Under the pieces are notes generated by a model. It was not told the origin of the DNA. It worked only from the letters and a program-made list of their open reading frames with translations, and made no database searches. A stretch of 11,161 nucleotides of DNA from JBBDWJ01 sp040902925 (GTDB lineage Bacteria > Acidobacteriota > Terriglobia > Bryobacterales > UBA6623). The translations under genes and the position numbers were made by a program. Below, in pieces: positions 5,416-11,161 of the stretch. The stretch spans positions 1 to 11,161 of the forward strand of contig JBBDWJ010000352.1 in assembly GCA_040902925.1 (NCBI GenBank). Direction: 5' to 3'. The stretch's first letter is position 1. Each line of letters begins with the position of its first letter.

Positions 5416-6750
5416 CTAGACCTCCACCAGCGAGTCAAACAGCGTTTCGGGGACCGGCTCGTCCGCGTGCCGCAACTTTTCAATCAGTTCGGGCTTTGAC
5501 TCCGTGCCGCGGAACCGCCCGCGAACCGAGCCGTCTTTGGCCAGACCGGTCTTCTCAAACACAAACAAGTCCTGCAGCAGCACTTCTCGGCCCCTTACGC
5601 CGATCGTCTCGGCAATCTGGGTCACCCTGCGCGAGCCATCGCTCAAGCGCGCCATATGGACGAATACATTGATGGCGGAAGCGATCTGGTTCCGGATCGA
5701 GTGCAACGAAATATTGGAATTGACCAGGCCGACCATCATTTCCAGCCGGCTGATCGCGTCACGGCAGCTATTGGCGTGGATCGTGGCCAGCGAACCGTCA
5801 TGGCCGGTGTTCATCGCCTGCAACATGTCGAGCGCTTCCTCGCCGCGCACTTCGCCGAGGATGATGCGGTTCGGACGCATGCGCAGGCTATTGATCACGA
5901 GCTGGCGCTGCTTGATCGCGCCCTCGCCTTCGATGTTGGGCGGGCGCGTCTCCATCCGCACCACGTGGTCCTGGCGCAGTTGAAGCTCGGCGGTGTCTTC
6001 GATCGTGACGATTCGCTCGTCTTCGCCGATGAAAGTCGACAGCACGTTCAGCAGAGTCGTCTTGCCGGTTCCGGTGCCGCCGGTCACCAGGATGTTCAGC
6101 CGGGCCCGTACGCAGGCCGACAGCAGCGTCAGCATTCCCTCGGTCAGCGAGCTCATCCCGACCAGATCGCCGGCCATGAGCGGATTGCGGGCGAATCGGC
6201 GAATCGAAAGCACCGGCCCGTCAACCGCCACCGGCGCGATCACGGCGTTGATGCGCGAGCCGTCGGGCAAGCGCGCGTCCACCATCGGCGACGACTCATC
6301 GACGCGGCGGCCCACCTGCGCCACGATTTTCTGGATGATCCGCTGCAGATGCGTGTTGTCTTTGAAGCGGACCGGCGTCTTGACCAGCCGGCCGTTGCGC
6401 TCGACATATACCTTGTGCGGCGTGGTGACGAGGATGTCGGAGATCGTGGGGTCTTGCATCAGCGGCTCGAGCGGACCCAGCCCAAAAACCTCGTTGAGCA
6501 CCTGGTCGATGATGAGGTCTTTGCTCCACTCGCCGAGTTTGCTCTGTTCCTCTTCCACCAGCGAGGCGACAGCGGTGCGCACTTCCTGCCGCACACGGGG
6601 CGCATCGATTTCCGCCAGCCGTTCCAGGTTGATTCGCTCCAGCAACTTGCGGTGGATGCGGTGCTTCAGCTCGGTGTACTCGGGCGGGATCTTGTCGCGA
6701 GAGTCCGCGTTTGGGGCAGGGGCGAGTCCGGTAGTCACTACAGGCGTCAT
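5416..6750 (-). CDS. tadA: Tad pilus assembly ATPase TadA/CpaF
   Basis: A 444-residue hexameric secretion ATPase of the TadA/CpaF (PilT/VirB11) family that powers extrusion, and in some systems retraction, of Flp/Tad pili from the cytoplasmic face of the inner membrane. The N-terminal domain begins at YTELKHRIHRKLLERINLERL (about residue 25). It continues through LGPLEPLMQDPTISDILV and the DARLPDGSRINAV segment (about 158-170). The ATPase core has Walker A GGTGTGKT (224-231), TIEDTAELQL (Asp box, about 249), Walker B RIILGE (295-300) and the His box TGHDGSLATIHAN (315-327). Length matches the family and all catalytic motifs are present. No FHA or receiver domain is fused. The ATG at 6750 lacks a good Shine-Dalgarno, so the exact start is uncertain. 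It heads the tadA-tadB-tadC operon. Confidence 0.92.
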   Translation of the reverse strand: MTPVVTTGLAPAPNADSRDKIPPEYTELKHRIHRKLLERINLERLAEIDAPRVRQEVRTAVASLVEEEQSKLGEWSKDLIIDQVLNEVFGLGPLEPLMQDPTISDILVTTPHKVYVERNGRLVKTPVRFKDNTHLQRIIQKIVAQVGRRVDESSPMVDARLPDGSRINAVIAPVAVDGPVLSIRRFARNPLMAGDLVGMSSLTEGMLTLLSACVRARLNILVTGGTGTGKTTLLNVLSTFIGEDERIVTIEDTAELQLRQDHVVRMETRPPNIEGEGAIKQRQLVINSLRMRPNRIILGEVRGEEALDMLQAMNTGHDGSLATIHANSCRDAISRLEMMVGLVNSNISLHSIRNQIASAINVFVHMARLSDGSRRVTQIAETIGVRGREVLLQDLFVFEKTGLAKDGSVRGRFRGTESKPELIEKLRHADEPVPETLFDSLVEV

Positions 6751-7030
6751 GGGAAAGCACGCAGCCGTGGGGCGCCACGCGCGGAGCCGCGGTTTCGGCT
6801 CGATACGCAGGCAGCCAGCGCATCTACCTTATCGGCCACAGCAGGCGGGCATCATTAATGGAGGGGAGTAGGCGGTGAGTGCAGCGTCAATGCGGAGGGG
6901 CAAGGCGGCTGCGAACGCGCGGTCTGGTAGTAGGACCTGGCGGCAATAGGAACTAGTCCGTGGTGCGGAGGGGGTGATCCAAGCCGACCCCGTGGTGACA
7001 GGGCATTGCGGCAGCAACTCAGACGCCGCG
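6751..7030. other. Intergenic region upstream of tadA
   Basis: About 280 bases between the DUF2203 gene and tadA, presumably holding the tad promoter. I find no clear -35/-10 pair. The small frames that cross it are rich in Ser, Arg, Pro and Ala and look like shadow frames of GC-rich DNA. An AAGG followed by ATG at 6821-6823 opens a frame that is not in phase with tadA and only overlaps it. No RNA gene, hairpin-plus-T-run or repeat was recognised. Confidence 0.4.
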
Positions 7031-7468
7031 CTAGTGCGGTTTATCTTGCCGCGAGGGTCCGAACTCGTTGTCGATCGGCTTGCGGCCCGCGAAACCTTCT
7101 TCAACGCGGTGCCAATACTCGATGCGTTGCTCGCCTAGTTTCCAGCACAGCAACACTTGTTCCTCGCCGAGCATGGCGGGGAAATCCACCAGCCCCACGT
7201 CGAGGTCCTTGACGATGCAGCCGGAGTCTTCGATCTGATCCATGGCGTCCTGGAGTTTTCTGACGGCGTGCTCCTTGCTGCGTTTGAAGCGGCCCACGCG
7301 GGCTGGATCGAGTTCCATGCCGCCCAGGAACTGAATACGTCCGGCGATTTTCTGCAGCTCGCCGTTCGCCTCGACGGCTTGTTTTTTGGCATCAATGGCC
7401 TCGGGCAGCCATCGTTCAAGGCTAGGGATCAGATCTTCGGCTTCATGCAGTGTGAAAACTTTGTCCAT
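7031..7468 (-). CDS. DUF2203 family protein
   Basis: A 145-residue cytosolic protein of the DUF2203 family, whose function is unknown. The N-terminus MDKVFTLHEAEDLIPSLERWL is typical, followed by a helical coiled-coil-like stretch (about residues 23-80, rich in Lys, Glu and Ala). The family's most conserved part follows: GCIVKDLDVGLVDFPAML (about 83-100), then VLLCWKLGEQRIEYWHRVEEGFAGRKPI. The length agrees with the family. Single cysteines occur in the GCIVKDL and LLCWKLG segments. There is no signal peptide. The start is the only ATG that gives the conserved N-terminus, but the Shine-Dalgarno is weak. It lies between tadA and the YjbQ-family gene on the same strand, with gaps of 280 and 178 bases, so it is probably transcribed on its own. 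Confidence 0.85.
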   Translation of the reverse strand: MDKVFTLHEAEDLIPSLERWLPEAIDAKKQAVEANGELQKIAGRIQFLGGMELDPARVGRFKRSKEHAVRKLQDAMDQIEDSGCIVKDLDVGLVDFPAMLGEEQVLLCWKLGEQRIEYWHRVEEGFAGRKPIDNEFGPSRQDKPH

Positions 7469-7646
7469 GGGACTCTAATTCCCGCCAACCGGTCCTTTGG
7501 GGATCACTCGGCTCGCCCGCAGTGCGTTACCGCTTTAAGGCCGATGGAAGCGGTGCGGTCCGAGCGCGATCGGACGCTCGTAAAAACTGTCGGTGGTTTG
7601 GCAACCAACGCGCATGCGCTCGCGCCTCCCGGTTCCGAAGGGATTT

Positions 7647-8153
7647 TCAAACCCCCATCACTTGCACGGATACCGAACGATTGCGAGGGCCGTCGAGCTC
7701 GGCCAGAATGATGGTCTGCCAGGTCCCTAGCAGCACCTTCGCGTTGCGCACTTGCAGGGAAACGGAATGACCGAGCAGCAGGCCTCGCAGGTGCGAAACC
7801 GCGTTCTGGCGTTCGCAGTCGGAGTACTCCGGGTCGTCATGACGCCAGCCCGACTCCTTGGCGACCATTTTCTCGAGCAGCGTCTTGAAGTCGTGAAGCA
7901 GAGCGTCCTGCCATTCGTTGATGAAGACACTGGCTGTCGTGTGCAGCGACTGCAAGTGGACGACGCCATTCTTGACGCCGCTTTTGGCGACGATCTCGTT
8001 GATACGGTCGGTGACGTTGATCAGCTCGAATTTGTCCTTGGTGATCCAATCCACGATGCGGACAAACGTCTTGACACCAGGAAGCTCGGTGGGCTGCTCG
8101 GTGTCCGCTTCGGGCGGCTGCAGCTTGGGGTCAGGTATGGAACGGGCACTCAT
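7647..8153 (-). CDS. yjbQ: YjbQ family protein (UPF0047)
   Basis: A 168-residue member of the YjbQ/UPF0047 family. Family members can show weak thiamine-phosphate synthase activity, and databases often call them secondary thiamine-phosphate synthase, but the true cellular role is not settled. The conserved core starts at about residue 43: ELINVTDRINEIVAKSGVKNG, then VHLQSLHTTASVFINEWQDALLHDF (65-89), WRHDDPEYSDCERQNAVSHLRGLLLGHS and LLGTWQTIILAELDGPRNRSV. Histidines 66, 71, 88, 105 and 121 are candidates for the metal or active site. About 28 Pro/Glu-rich residues precede the domain, more than usual. The ATG at 8153 is preceded by GGAGGGAG at 8-base spacing, which decides against the TTG at 8180. 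A separate promoter lies upstream at 8261-8269. Confidence 0.87.
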   Translation of the reverse strand: MSARSIPDPKLQPPEADTEQPTELPGVKTFVRIVDWITKDKFELINVTDRINEIVAKSGVKNGVVHLQSLHTTASVFINEWQDALLHDFKTLLEKMVAKESGWRHDDPEYSDCERQNAVSHLRGLLLGHSVSLQVRNAKVLLGTWQTIILAELDGPRNRSVSVQVMGV

Positions 8154-8159
8154 TGATTG

Positions 8160-8169
8160 CTCTCCCTCC
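8160..8169 (-). promoter_or_regulatory. Strong Shine-Dalgarno of yjbQ
   Basis: Read leftwards the site is GGAGGGAGAG, ending about 6-8 bases before the ATG at 8153. It is the best ribosome binding site in the window. It overlaps the region that would be coding if the TTG at 8180 were used, so it fixes the start. Confidence 0.75.
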
Positions 8170-8260
8170 AACGCGCTCAAATTCGAGTCTCGAATTCCGC
8201 GAGCCCTGCGGCGGCCCTGGCCGTTTTGTCCGCTACCGCAAGCAGGCCCCCAGAAGCCGC

Positions 8261-8269
8261 ATTATAGCA
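8261..8269 (-). promoter_or_regulatory. Extended -10 promoter for yjbQ
   Basis: On the minus strand the sequence reads TGC-TATAAT, a perfect -10 hexamer (8261-8266) with the TGN extension (8267-8269). A TTGAAC at 8289-8294 is too far away (22 bases) for a standard -35, so the extended -10 would carry the promoter. It lies just downstream of the fabG stop and about 110 bases before the yjbQ ATG, giving yjbQ expression independent of fabDG. This is sequence inspection only. Confidence 0.5.
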
Positions 8270-8314
8270 ACCGCCTGTAGCCGGACGAGTTCAACAGCTT
8301 GCAGATTCAATCAC

Positions 8315-9049
8315 TTACATGTACATGCCGCCGTTGACGCTGAGGACCTGGCCGGTGAGATACCCGGCCCGCTCGGAGGCAAGAAAGCTGACCGCGGCGG
8401 CGATTTCGTCCGGCGATCCCATCCGCTTGAGCGGAATGCGGTCGAGAATCCGCTCGCGAATCTTTTCGTCGAGCGCTTCGGTCATGGCGGTTTGAATGAA
8501 GCCGGGGGCGACGGCGTTGACCGTGACATTGCGGGACGCCACTTCCAGCGCCAGCGCTTTGGTGAGACCGATCAGGCCTGCCTTCGAAGCCACATAATTG
8601 GCTTGGCCCGGGTTGCCCGCCAGGCCCACAACCGACGAGATGTTCACGATGCGGCCCCAGCGAGCGCGCACCATCCCCGGCAGCACGGCCTGGATCGTTT
8701 GAAACGCGCCGGTGAGGTTGGTGTCGATGACCTCGCTCCATTGCTCGGCGGACATGCGCATGGCCAGGTTGTCGCGTGTGACGCCGCCGTTGTTGATGAG
8801 AATCTCGATGGGACCATAAATCTCGCGGGCCTTCGCCACCGCAGCCTGTATCGAATCGGAAGATCGCAGGTCGAGTTCCACCGCGCTGGCCTGGCCGCCT
8901 TGGGAGCGAATCTCTTCGACCAGGCTGGCGAGTTTATCCTGCTGCCGCGCGGCGCCGACCACGCGGGCTCCGGCCTTGGCCAGTTCCACGGCGCAGGCCC
9001 AGCCAATGCCCTGGCTGGCTCCGGTCACGAGGGCTATACGGTCTTTCAT
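8315..9049 (-). CDS. fabG: 3-oxoacyl-ACP reductase FabG
   Basis: A 244-residue short-chain dehydrogenase, the NADPH-dependent beta-ketoacyl-ACP reductase that performs the first reduction of each fatty acid elongation cycle in the cytosol. Visible features are the Rossmann nucleotide motif TGASQGIG (9-16), LDLRSSDSI (59-67), the NNGGVTRDNL segment (86-95) and N111. The catalytic Ser-Tyr-Lys set is S139 in SSVVG, Y152 and K156 in YVASKAG. The FabG-type end VNGGMYM is present. Length is exactly that expected for FabG. The alanine usual in NNAG is glycine here. The ATG overlaps the fabD stop as ATGA, with a GGAG 11 bases upstream, so the two genes are coupled. No acpP follows; the next gene is yjbQ, which has its own promoter. 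Confidence 0.93.
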   Translation of the reverse strand: MKDRIALVTGASQGIGWACAVELAKAGARVVGAARQQDKLASLVEEIRSQGGQASAVELDLRSSDSIQAAVAKAREIYGPIEILINNGGVTRDNLAMRMSAEQWSEVIDTNLTGAFQTIQAVLPGMVRARWGRIVNISSVVGLAGNPGQANYVASKAGLIGLTKALALEVASRNVTVNAVAPGFIQTAMTEALDEKIRERILDRIPLKRMGSPDEIAAAVSFLASERAGYLTGQVLSVNGGMYM

Positions 9050-9969
9050 TCGAATAGTTTCTCCAAAGTGGCCAGATCTTCGACATGAGCGCCGTTGAGC
9101 GACCGGTCGATGTTGCGAAGCAGCCCGGTCAGTACCTTGCCGCAGCCCACTTCGATAAAACGATCGACGCCGCGGGCAACCAGCACGCGCATCGAATCTT
9201 CCCAGCGGACTGCGTTGACGACTTGTTTTTTAAGGCCGTCGCGGGCGTCTTCGGCCGTAGTGATTTCCCGGCCGGCAACATTGTTGATGAGCGGAACCTT
9301 TAGGTCGCCGATCGCGGCAGCGTCGAGATCGCCTGCCAGCCGGTCTGCGGCGGGCTGCATCAGCGCACAATGAAACGGGGCGCTAACCTGCAAGACCACA
9401 GCCTTGCGGGCTCCGGCCTGCTTGGCAAGCTCCACGGCTCGCTCGACCGCGCCGCGATGGCCGGCGATGACAATTTGGCCCGGCGAGTTCAGGTTCGCTG
9501 CGGACACCACCTCGCCCTCGGCGGCTTGCCGGCAAACGTCCTCCAGCTTTTCGGGGGCGAGACCCATCACCGCCGCCATCGCTCCCAATCCGTCGGGCAC
9601 GGCTTCCTGCATGTAGCGCCCGCGCCGGCGCACCAGGCGGAGCGCGTCCGGAAACGAAAGCGCGCCCGCGGCCACCAGCGCGGAATATTCCCCCAGACTG
9701 TGTCCGGCGACGTAAGCAGGGTCGAGACCCTTGTCGCGAAGCACGGCCAGGGTTGCTATCGAGCAGGTGAGGATCGCGGGCTGGGTGTTTTCGGTGAGCT
9801 TGAGGCTTTCCTCGGGCCCTTCGAAGCACAGTTGCGAAATCGCAAATCCCAGTGCGCTGTCGGCTTCTTCAAAAACGCGCCGGGCGGTCTCGAAGTTCGC
9901 GGCGAGTTCACGGCCCATGCCCGGCTTCTGAGAACCCTGCCCGGGGAACAGAAAAGCGAATTTCGGCAT
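9046..9969 (-). CDS. fabD: Malonyl-CoA:ACP transacylase FabD
   Basis: A 307-residue malonyl-CoA-acyl carrier protein transacylase that loads malonyl groups onto ACP for type II fatty acid synthesis. The N-terminal signature FPGQGSQKPGMG is at residues 8-19. The nucleophile elbow GHSLGEYSALVA contains catalytic Ser91, the SAPFHCALM segment contains the partner His200, and NTQPAIL, NLNSPGQIVIAG and IEVGCGKVLTGL are all in the expected order. The length is normal for the family. An in-frame GTG six bases upstream (9973-9975) overlaps the Shine-Dalgarno GGTGGAG, so the ATG at 9969 is the start. The stop overlaps fabG. Upstream on the same strand is the YbbR-domain gene, 153 bases away. Confidence 0.94.
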   Translation of the reverse strand: MPKFAFLFPGQGSQKPGMGRELAANFETARRVFEEADSALGFAISQLCFEGPEESLKLTENTQPAILTCSIATLAVLRDKGLDPAYVAGHSLGEYSALVAAGALSFPDALRLVRRRGRYMQEAVPDGLGAMAAVMGLAPEKLEDVCRQAAEGEVVSAANLNSPGQIVIAGHRGAVERAVELAKQAGARKAVVLQVSAPFHCALMQPAADRLAGDLDAAAIGDLKVPLINNVAGREITTAEDARDGLKKQVVNAVRWEDSMRVLVARGVDRFIEVGCGKVLTGLLRNIDRSLNGAHVEDLATLEKLFE

Positions 9970-9974
9970 GAACA

Positions 9975-9981
9975 CTCCACC
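9975..9981 (-). promoter_or_regulatory. Shine-Dalgarno of fabD
   Basis: Read leftwards the site is GGTGGAG, about 5 bases before the ATG at 9969. The competing GTG start overlaps this site and cannot use it, so the shorter product MPKFAFLF is preferred. Confidence 0.65.
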
Positions 9982-10122
9982 CTAGCTCGCGGCGCAAGAG
10001 CGCGCAAGTAGGAAGCACTGGTAGGCAGCGAGAGCCAGGCGAGGCGGGCGGAAACCGAGGCAAAAGGGAAAGTGCGAAAAGCAACCGGCAAACCAGTTTC
10101 GCGGTATCCGCGATCGCGCCGG

Positions 10123-10779
10123 CTATTCGCGCTTGCGCATCTGTACTTCCACTGTGACCGTGGGGTCCGCGTCGAAACGGAGATAGGGGTCAGGCAAGTA
10201 CGCCGTGACGCGAAAACTGCGGCCGCCGACGACCTCTGTGAGATCGATCGGATCGGTCGAGACCACGTCGACCAGCGCGATGCGGCTTTCGGGGCCGACA
10301 ACCACCAACCGGGGCGGGTCGAGGCGCACCGCGGCTAATGCATACTCACGCTCGTAAGTGCCCACGAATTGCGGCTGAATCTCCACCTCGCGCCGCGCCT
10401 GCGCTTCGAGCGTAAAGCGAAGTTGAGAGGGCACCGCCTTGATCAGCCGCACGCCGTCCGGCAAGCCGAGATTCATCTCGGCGACGGTCAGCGTCTTTTC
10501 TCCGGGTCCGTAGACTCCGGAGAAATCGGCCGCGACACCCACCTGGTCTCTCCGCAGCTCGTTCAGCTTCGAGGCAGGACCGCGCAGGATGACGGTGACG
10601 CGATCGGCCTGGTCGGGGTTCAGCTCGAGGTCCTCGGGGACATTGACATAGTGGAGGCGCGCTTCGAAGGTGGCGTCTCTCAGCGATTGGCTGGCGAAGC
10701 TCACCCAAAGCAGGATCGCCCCTACCACGGCGGCGGTCTTGAGGCCGAGGCCTGTTGCCAGCTTTTCGCGCAGTCCCAT
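10123..10779 (-). CDS. YbbR-domain protein (CdaR-like)
   Basis: A 218-residue YbbR-domain protein with one N-terminal membrane segment (about residues 13-29, LKTAAVVGAILLWVSFA) and a predicted extracytoplasmic part. Two YbbR-type beta-rich repeats can be made out. The first covers about 36-115 (FEARLHYVNVPEDLELN, then VTVILRGPASKLNELR). The second covers about 122-214 (REVEIQPQFVGTYEREYAL, then RLVVVGPESRIALVDVV, ending FDADPTVTVEVQM). CdaR of Firmicutes, which has more repeats, regulates the diadenylate cyclase CdaA encoded just upstream of it, and the same order and 12-base gap are seen here. The likely role is therefore control of c-di-AMP synthesis from the envelope side, inferred from domain and neighbourhood. 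A short basic tail ends the protein (MRKRE). Confidence 0.85.
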   Translation of the reverse strand: MGLREKLATGLGLKTAAVVGAILLWVSFASQSLRDATFEARLHYVNVPEDLELNPDQADRVTVILRGPASKLNELRRDQVGVAADFSGVYGPGEKTLTVAEMNLGLPDGVRLIKAVPSQLRFTLEAQARREVEIQPQFVGTYEREYALAAVRLDPPRLVVVGPESRIALVDVVSTDPIDLTEVVGGRSFRVTAYLPDPYLRFDADPTVTVEVQMRKRE

Positions 10780-10791
10780 AAACCAACAGTG

Positions 10792-11161
10792 CTAGCTCGC
10801 GGTGCGGGAGCGGTGGCTTTCCGAAGCGCTCGAAGACGAACCTCCAAAAGCCAGATTCTCTTCCGGGCGGTCGACAAGAATTCCGGCGGCGTTGACACCG
10901 CGGGGCGGCGCCACGACGGGCCCGAAGTATTGAATCAGCTTCAGGCGTAGCCGGTCGATCGAAACGCCCACTTCGATCGTCCCGGCGGCGGCGATCGAGA
11001 TTCGCCCGTCGGTTTCCGAGATCACGATGGCAAGCGAGTCGCTTTCCTCGGTAATGCCGATCGCGGCGCGGTGGCGCGTGCCGAGCGAGCTGATCAGTCC
11101 TGGATTCGTAGTCAGCGGCAGAAAACAGGCTGCGGCGGCCACTTTTTCACCCTGGATGATG
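10792..11161 (-). CDS. cdaA: Diadenylate cyclase, CdaA/DisA_N family (C-terminal part)
   Basis: The gene runs off the right edge, so only about the last 122 codons are present. The frame is open to the edge, beginning IIQGEKVAAAACFLPLT. It carries the second conserved motif of the DisA_N diadenylate cyclase domain, GTRHRAAIGITEESDSLAIVISE, which binds ATP in making c-di-AMP from two ATP. The DGA motif expected just upstream falls outside the window. After the domain come GRISIAAAGTIE and a C-terminal extension with a Ser-rich tail (GGSSSSASESHRS). CdaA rather than DisA is preferred because a YbbR-domain gene follows directly and there is no DNA-binding helix-hairpin-helix domain. The N-terminal membrane segments expected of CdaA cannot be checked here. 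Confidence 0.88.
   Translation of the reverse strand, partial: IIQGEKVAAAACFLPLTTNPGLISSLGTRHRAAIGITEESDSLAIVISETDGRISIAAAGTIEVGVSIDRLRLKLIQYFGPVVAPPRGVNAAGILVDRPEENLAFGGSSSSASESHRSRTAS

Noticed and set aside
5656..6858. 400-residue open frame on the plus strand opposite tadA
   Set aside because: It lies exactly antisense to a full-length ATPase gene with all catalytic motifs. Its product is a His/Arg/Asp-rich shadow with no recognisable family, a common artefact of high-GC coding DNA.
6829..7104. 91-residue minus-strand frame in the gap upstream of tadA
   Set aside because: Overlaps the end of the DUF2203 gene, has Ser/Arg/Pro/Ala-rich composition and no good Shine-Dalgarno.
7558..7579. 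Inverted repeats GTCCGA/TCGGAC and GAGCG/CGCTC, possible terminator between yjbQ and DUF2203
   Set aside because: Short stems in GC-rich DNA with no T-run on the correct side for the minus-strand genes.
8154..8180. TTG start giving a 177-residue YjbQ protein
   Set aside because: The strong Shine-Dalgarno GGAGGGAG lies inside this extension and serves the ATG at 8153.
8153..9088. 311-residue plus-strand frame opposite fabG
   Set aside because: Antisense shadow of a clear fabG; no domain resemblance.
9982..10811. Near-identical 20-base stretches starting CTAGCTCGCGG at 9982 and 10792, each just upstream of a minus-strand start codon
   Set aside because: 17 of 20 bases match, but one overlaps the cdaA stop codon and the other is noncoding. 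With only two copies in GC-rich DNA this may be chance.

Overview
The window is GC-rich, densely packed bacterial chromosome. I infer a member of the Acidobacteriota, possibly near Solibacter/Bryobacteraceae, from the protein set and from a short palindromic repeat at 3418-3534. This is an impression that a taxonomic search would have to confirm. Nearly everything is housekeeping or envelope-related, with one small decaying toxin-antitoxin locus at the left end.

Layout. 1-900 (minus strand): a BrnT/BrnA type II toxin-antitoxin operon with a recognisable promoter and a doubled palindromic operator. The BrnT toxin gene carries an in-frame amber stop at codon 10, while the BrnA antitoxin gene is intact. 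A 102-residue unknown protein is translationally coupled behind it. 1057-3416 (plus strand): a tight three-gene operon of an AtuA-family (DUF1446) protein, a RimI-like GNAT acetyltransferase and a YkgJ-type cysteine-cluster protein. 3417-3536: a MITE/REP-like element with a hairpin at each end fills the gap between convergent genes. 3537-6750 (minus): a compact tadA(cpaF)-tadB-tadC operon encoding the ATPase and two inner-membrane platform proteins of a Tad/type IVc pilus machine. The pilin, secretin, tadZ and tadE/F genes are not in the window. 7031-8153 (minus): a DUF2203 protein and a YjbQ-family protein, the latter with its own extended -10 promoter. 8315-9969 (minus): overlapping fabG and fabD of type II fatty acid synthesis. 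10123-11161 (minus): a YbbR-domain protein (CdaR-like) and the C-terminal part of a CdaA-type diadenylate cyclase cut by the window edge. Together these two form the conserved c-di-AMP synthase and regulator pair.

How they fit together. From 11161 down to 3537 all genes run on the minus strand, with cdaA-ybbR followed by fabD-fabG, all concerned with envelope or lipid homeostasis, then the two conserved small proteins and the Tad motor genes. The plus-strand trio converges on tadC. I see no tRNA, rRNA, CRISPR array, integrase or transposase. I do not see a convincing new multi-gene system. The observations most worth a second look are the nonsense-mutated toxin with its intact operator and antitoxin, the coupled unknown gene behind it, and the palindromic intergenic element.
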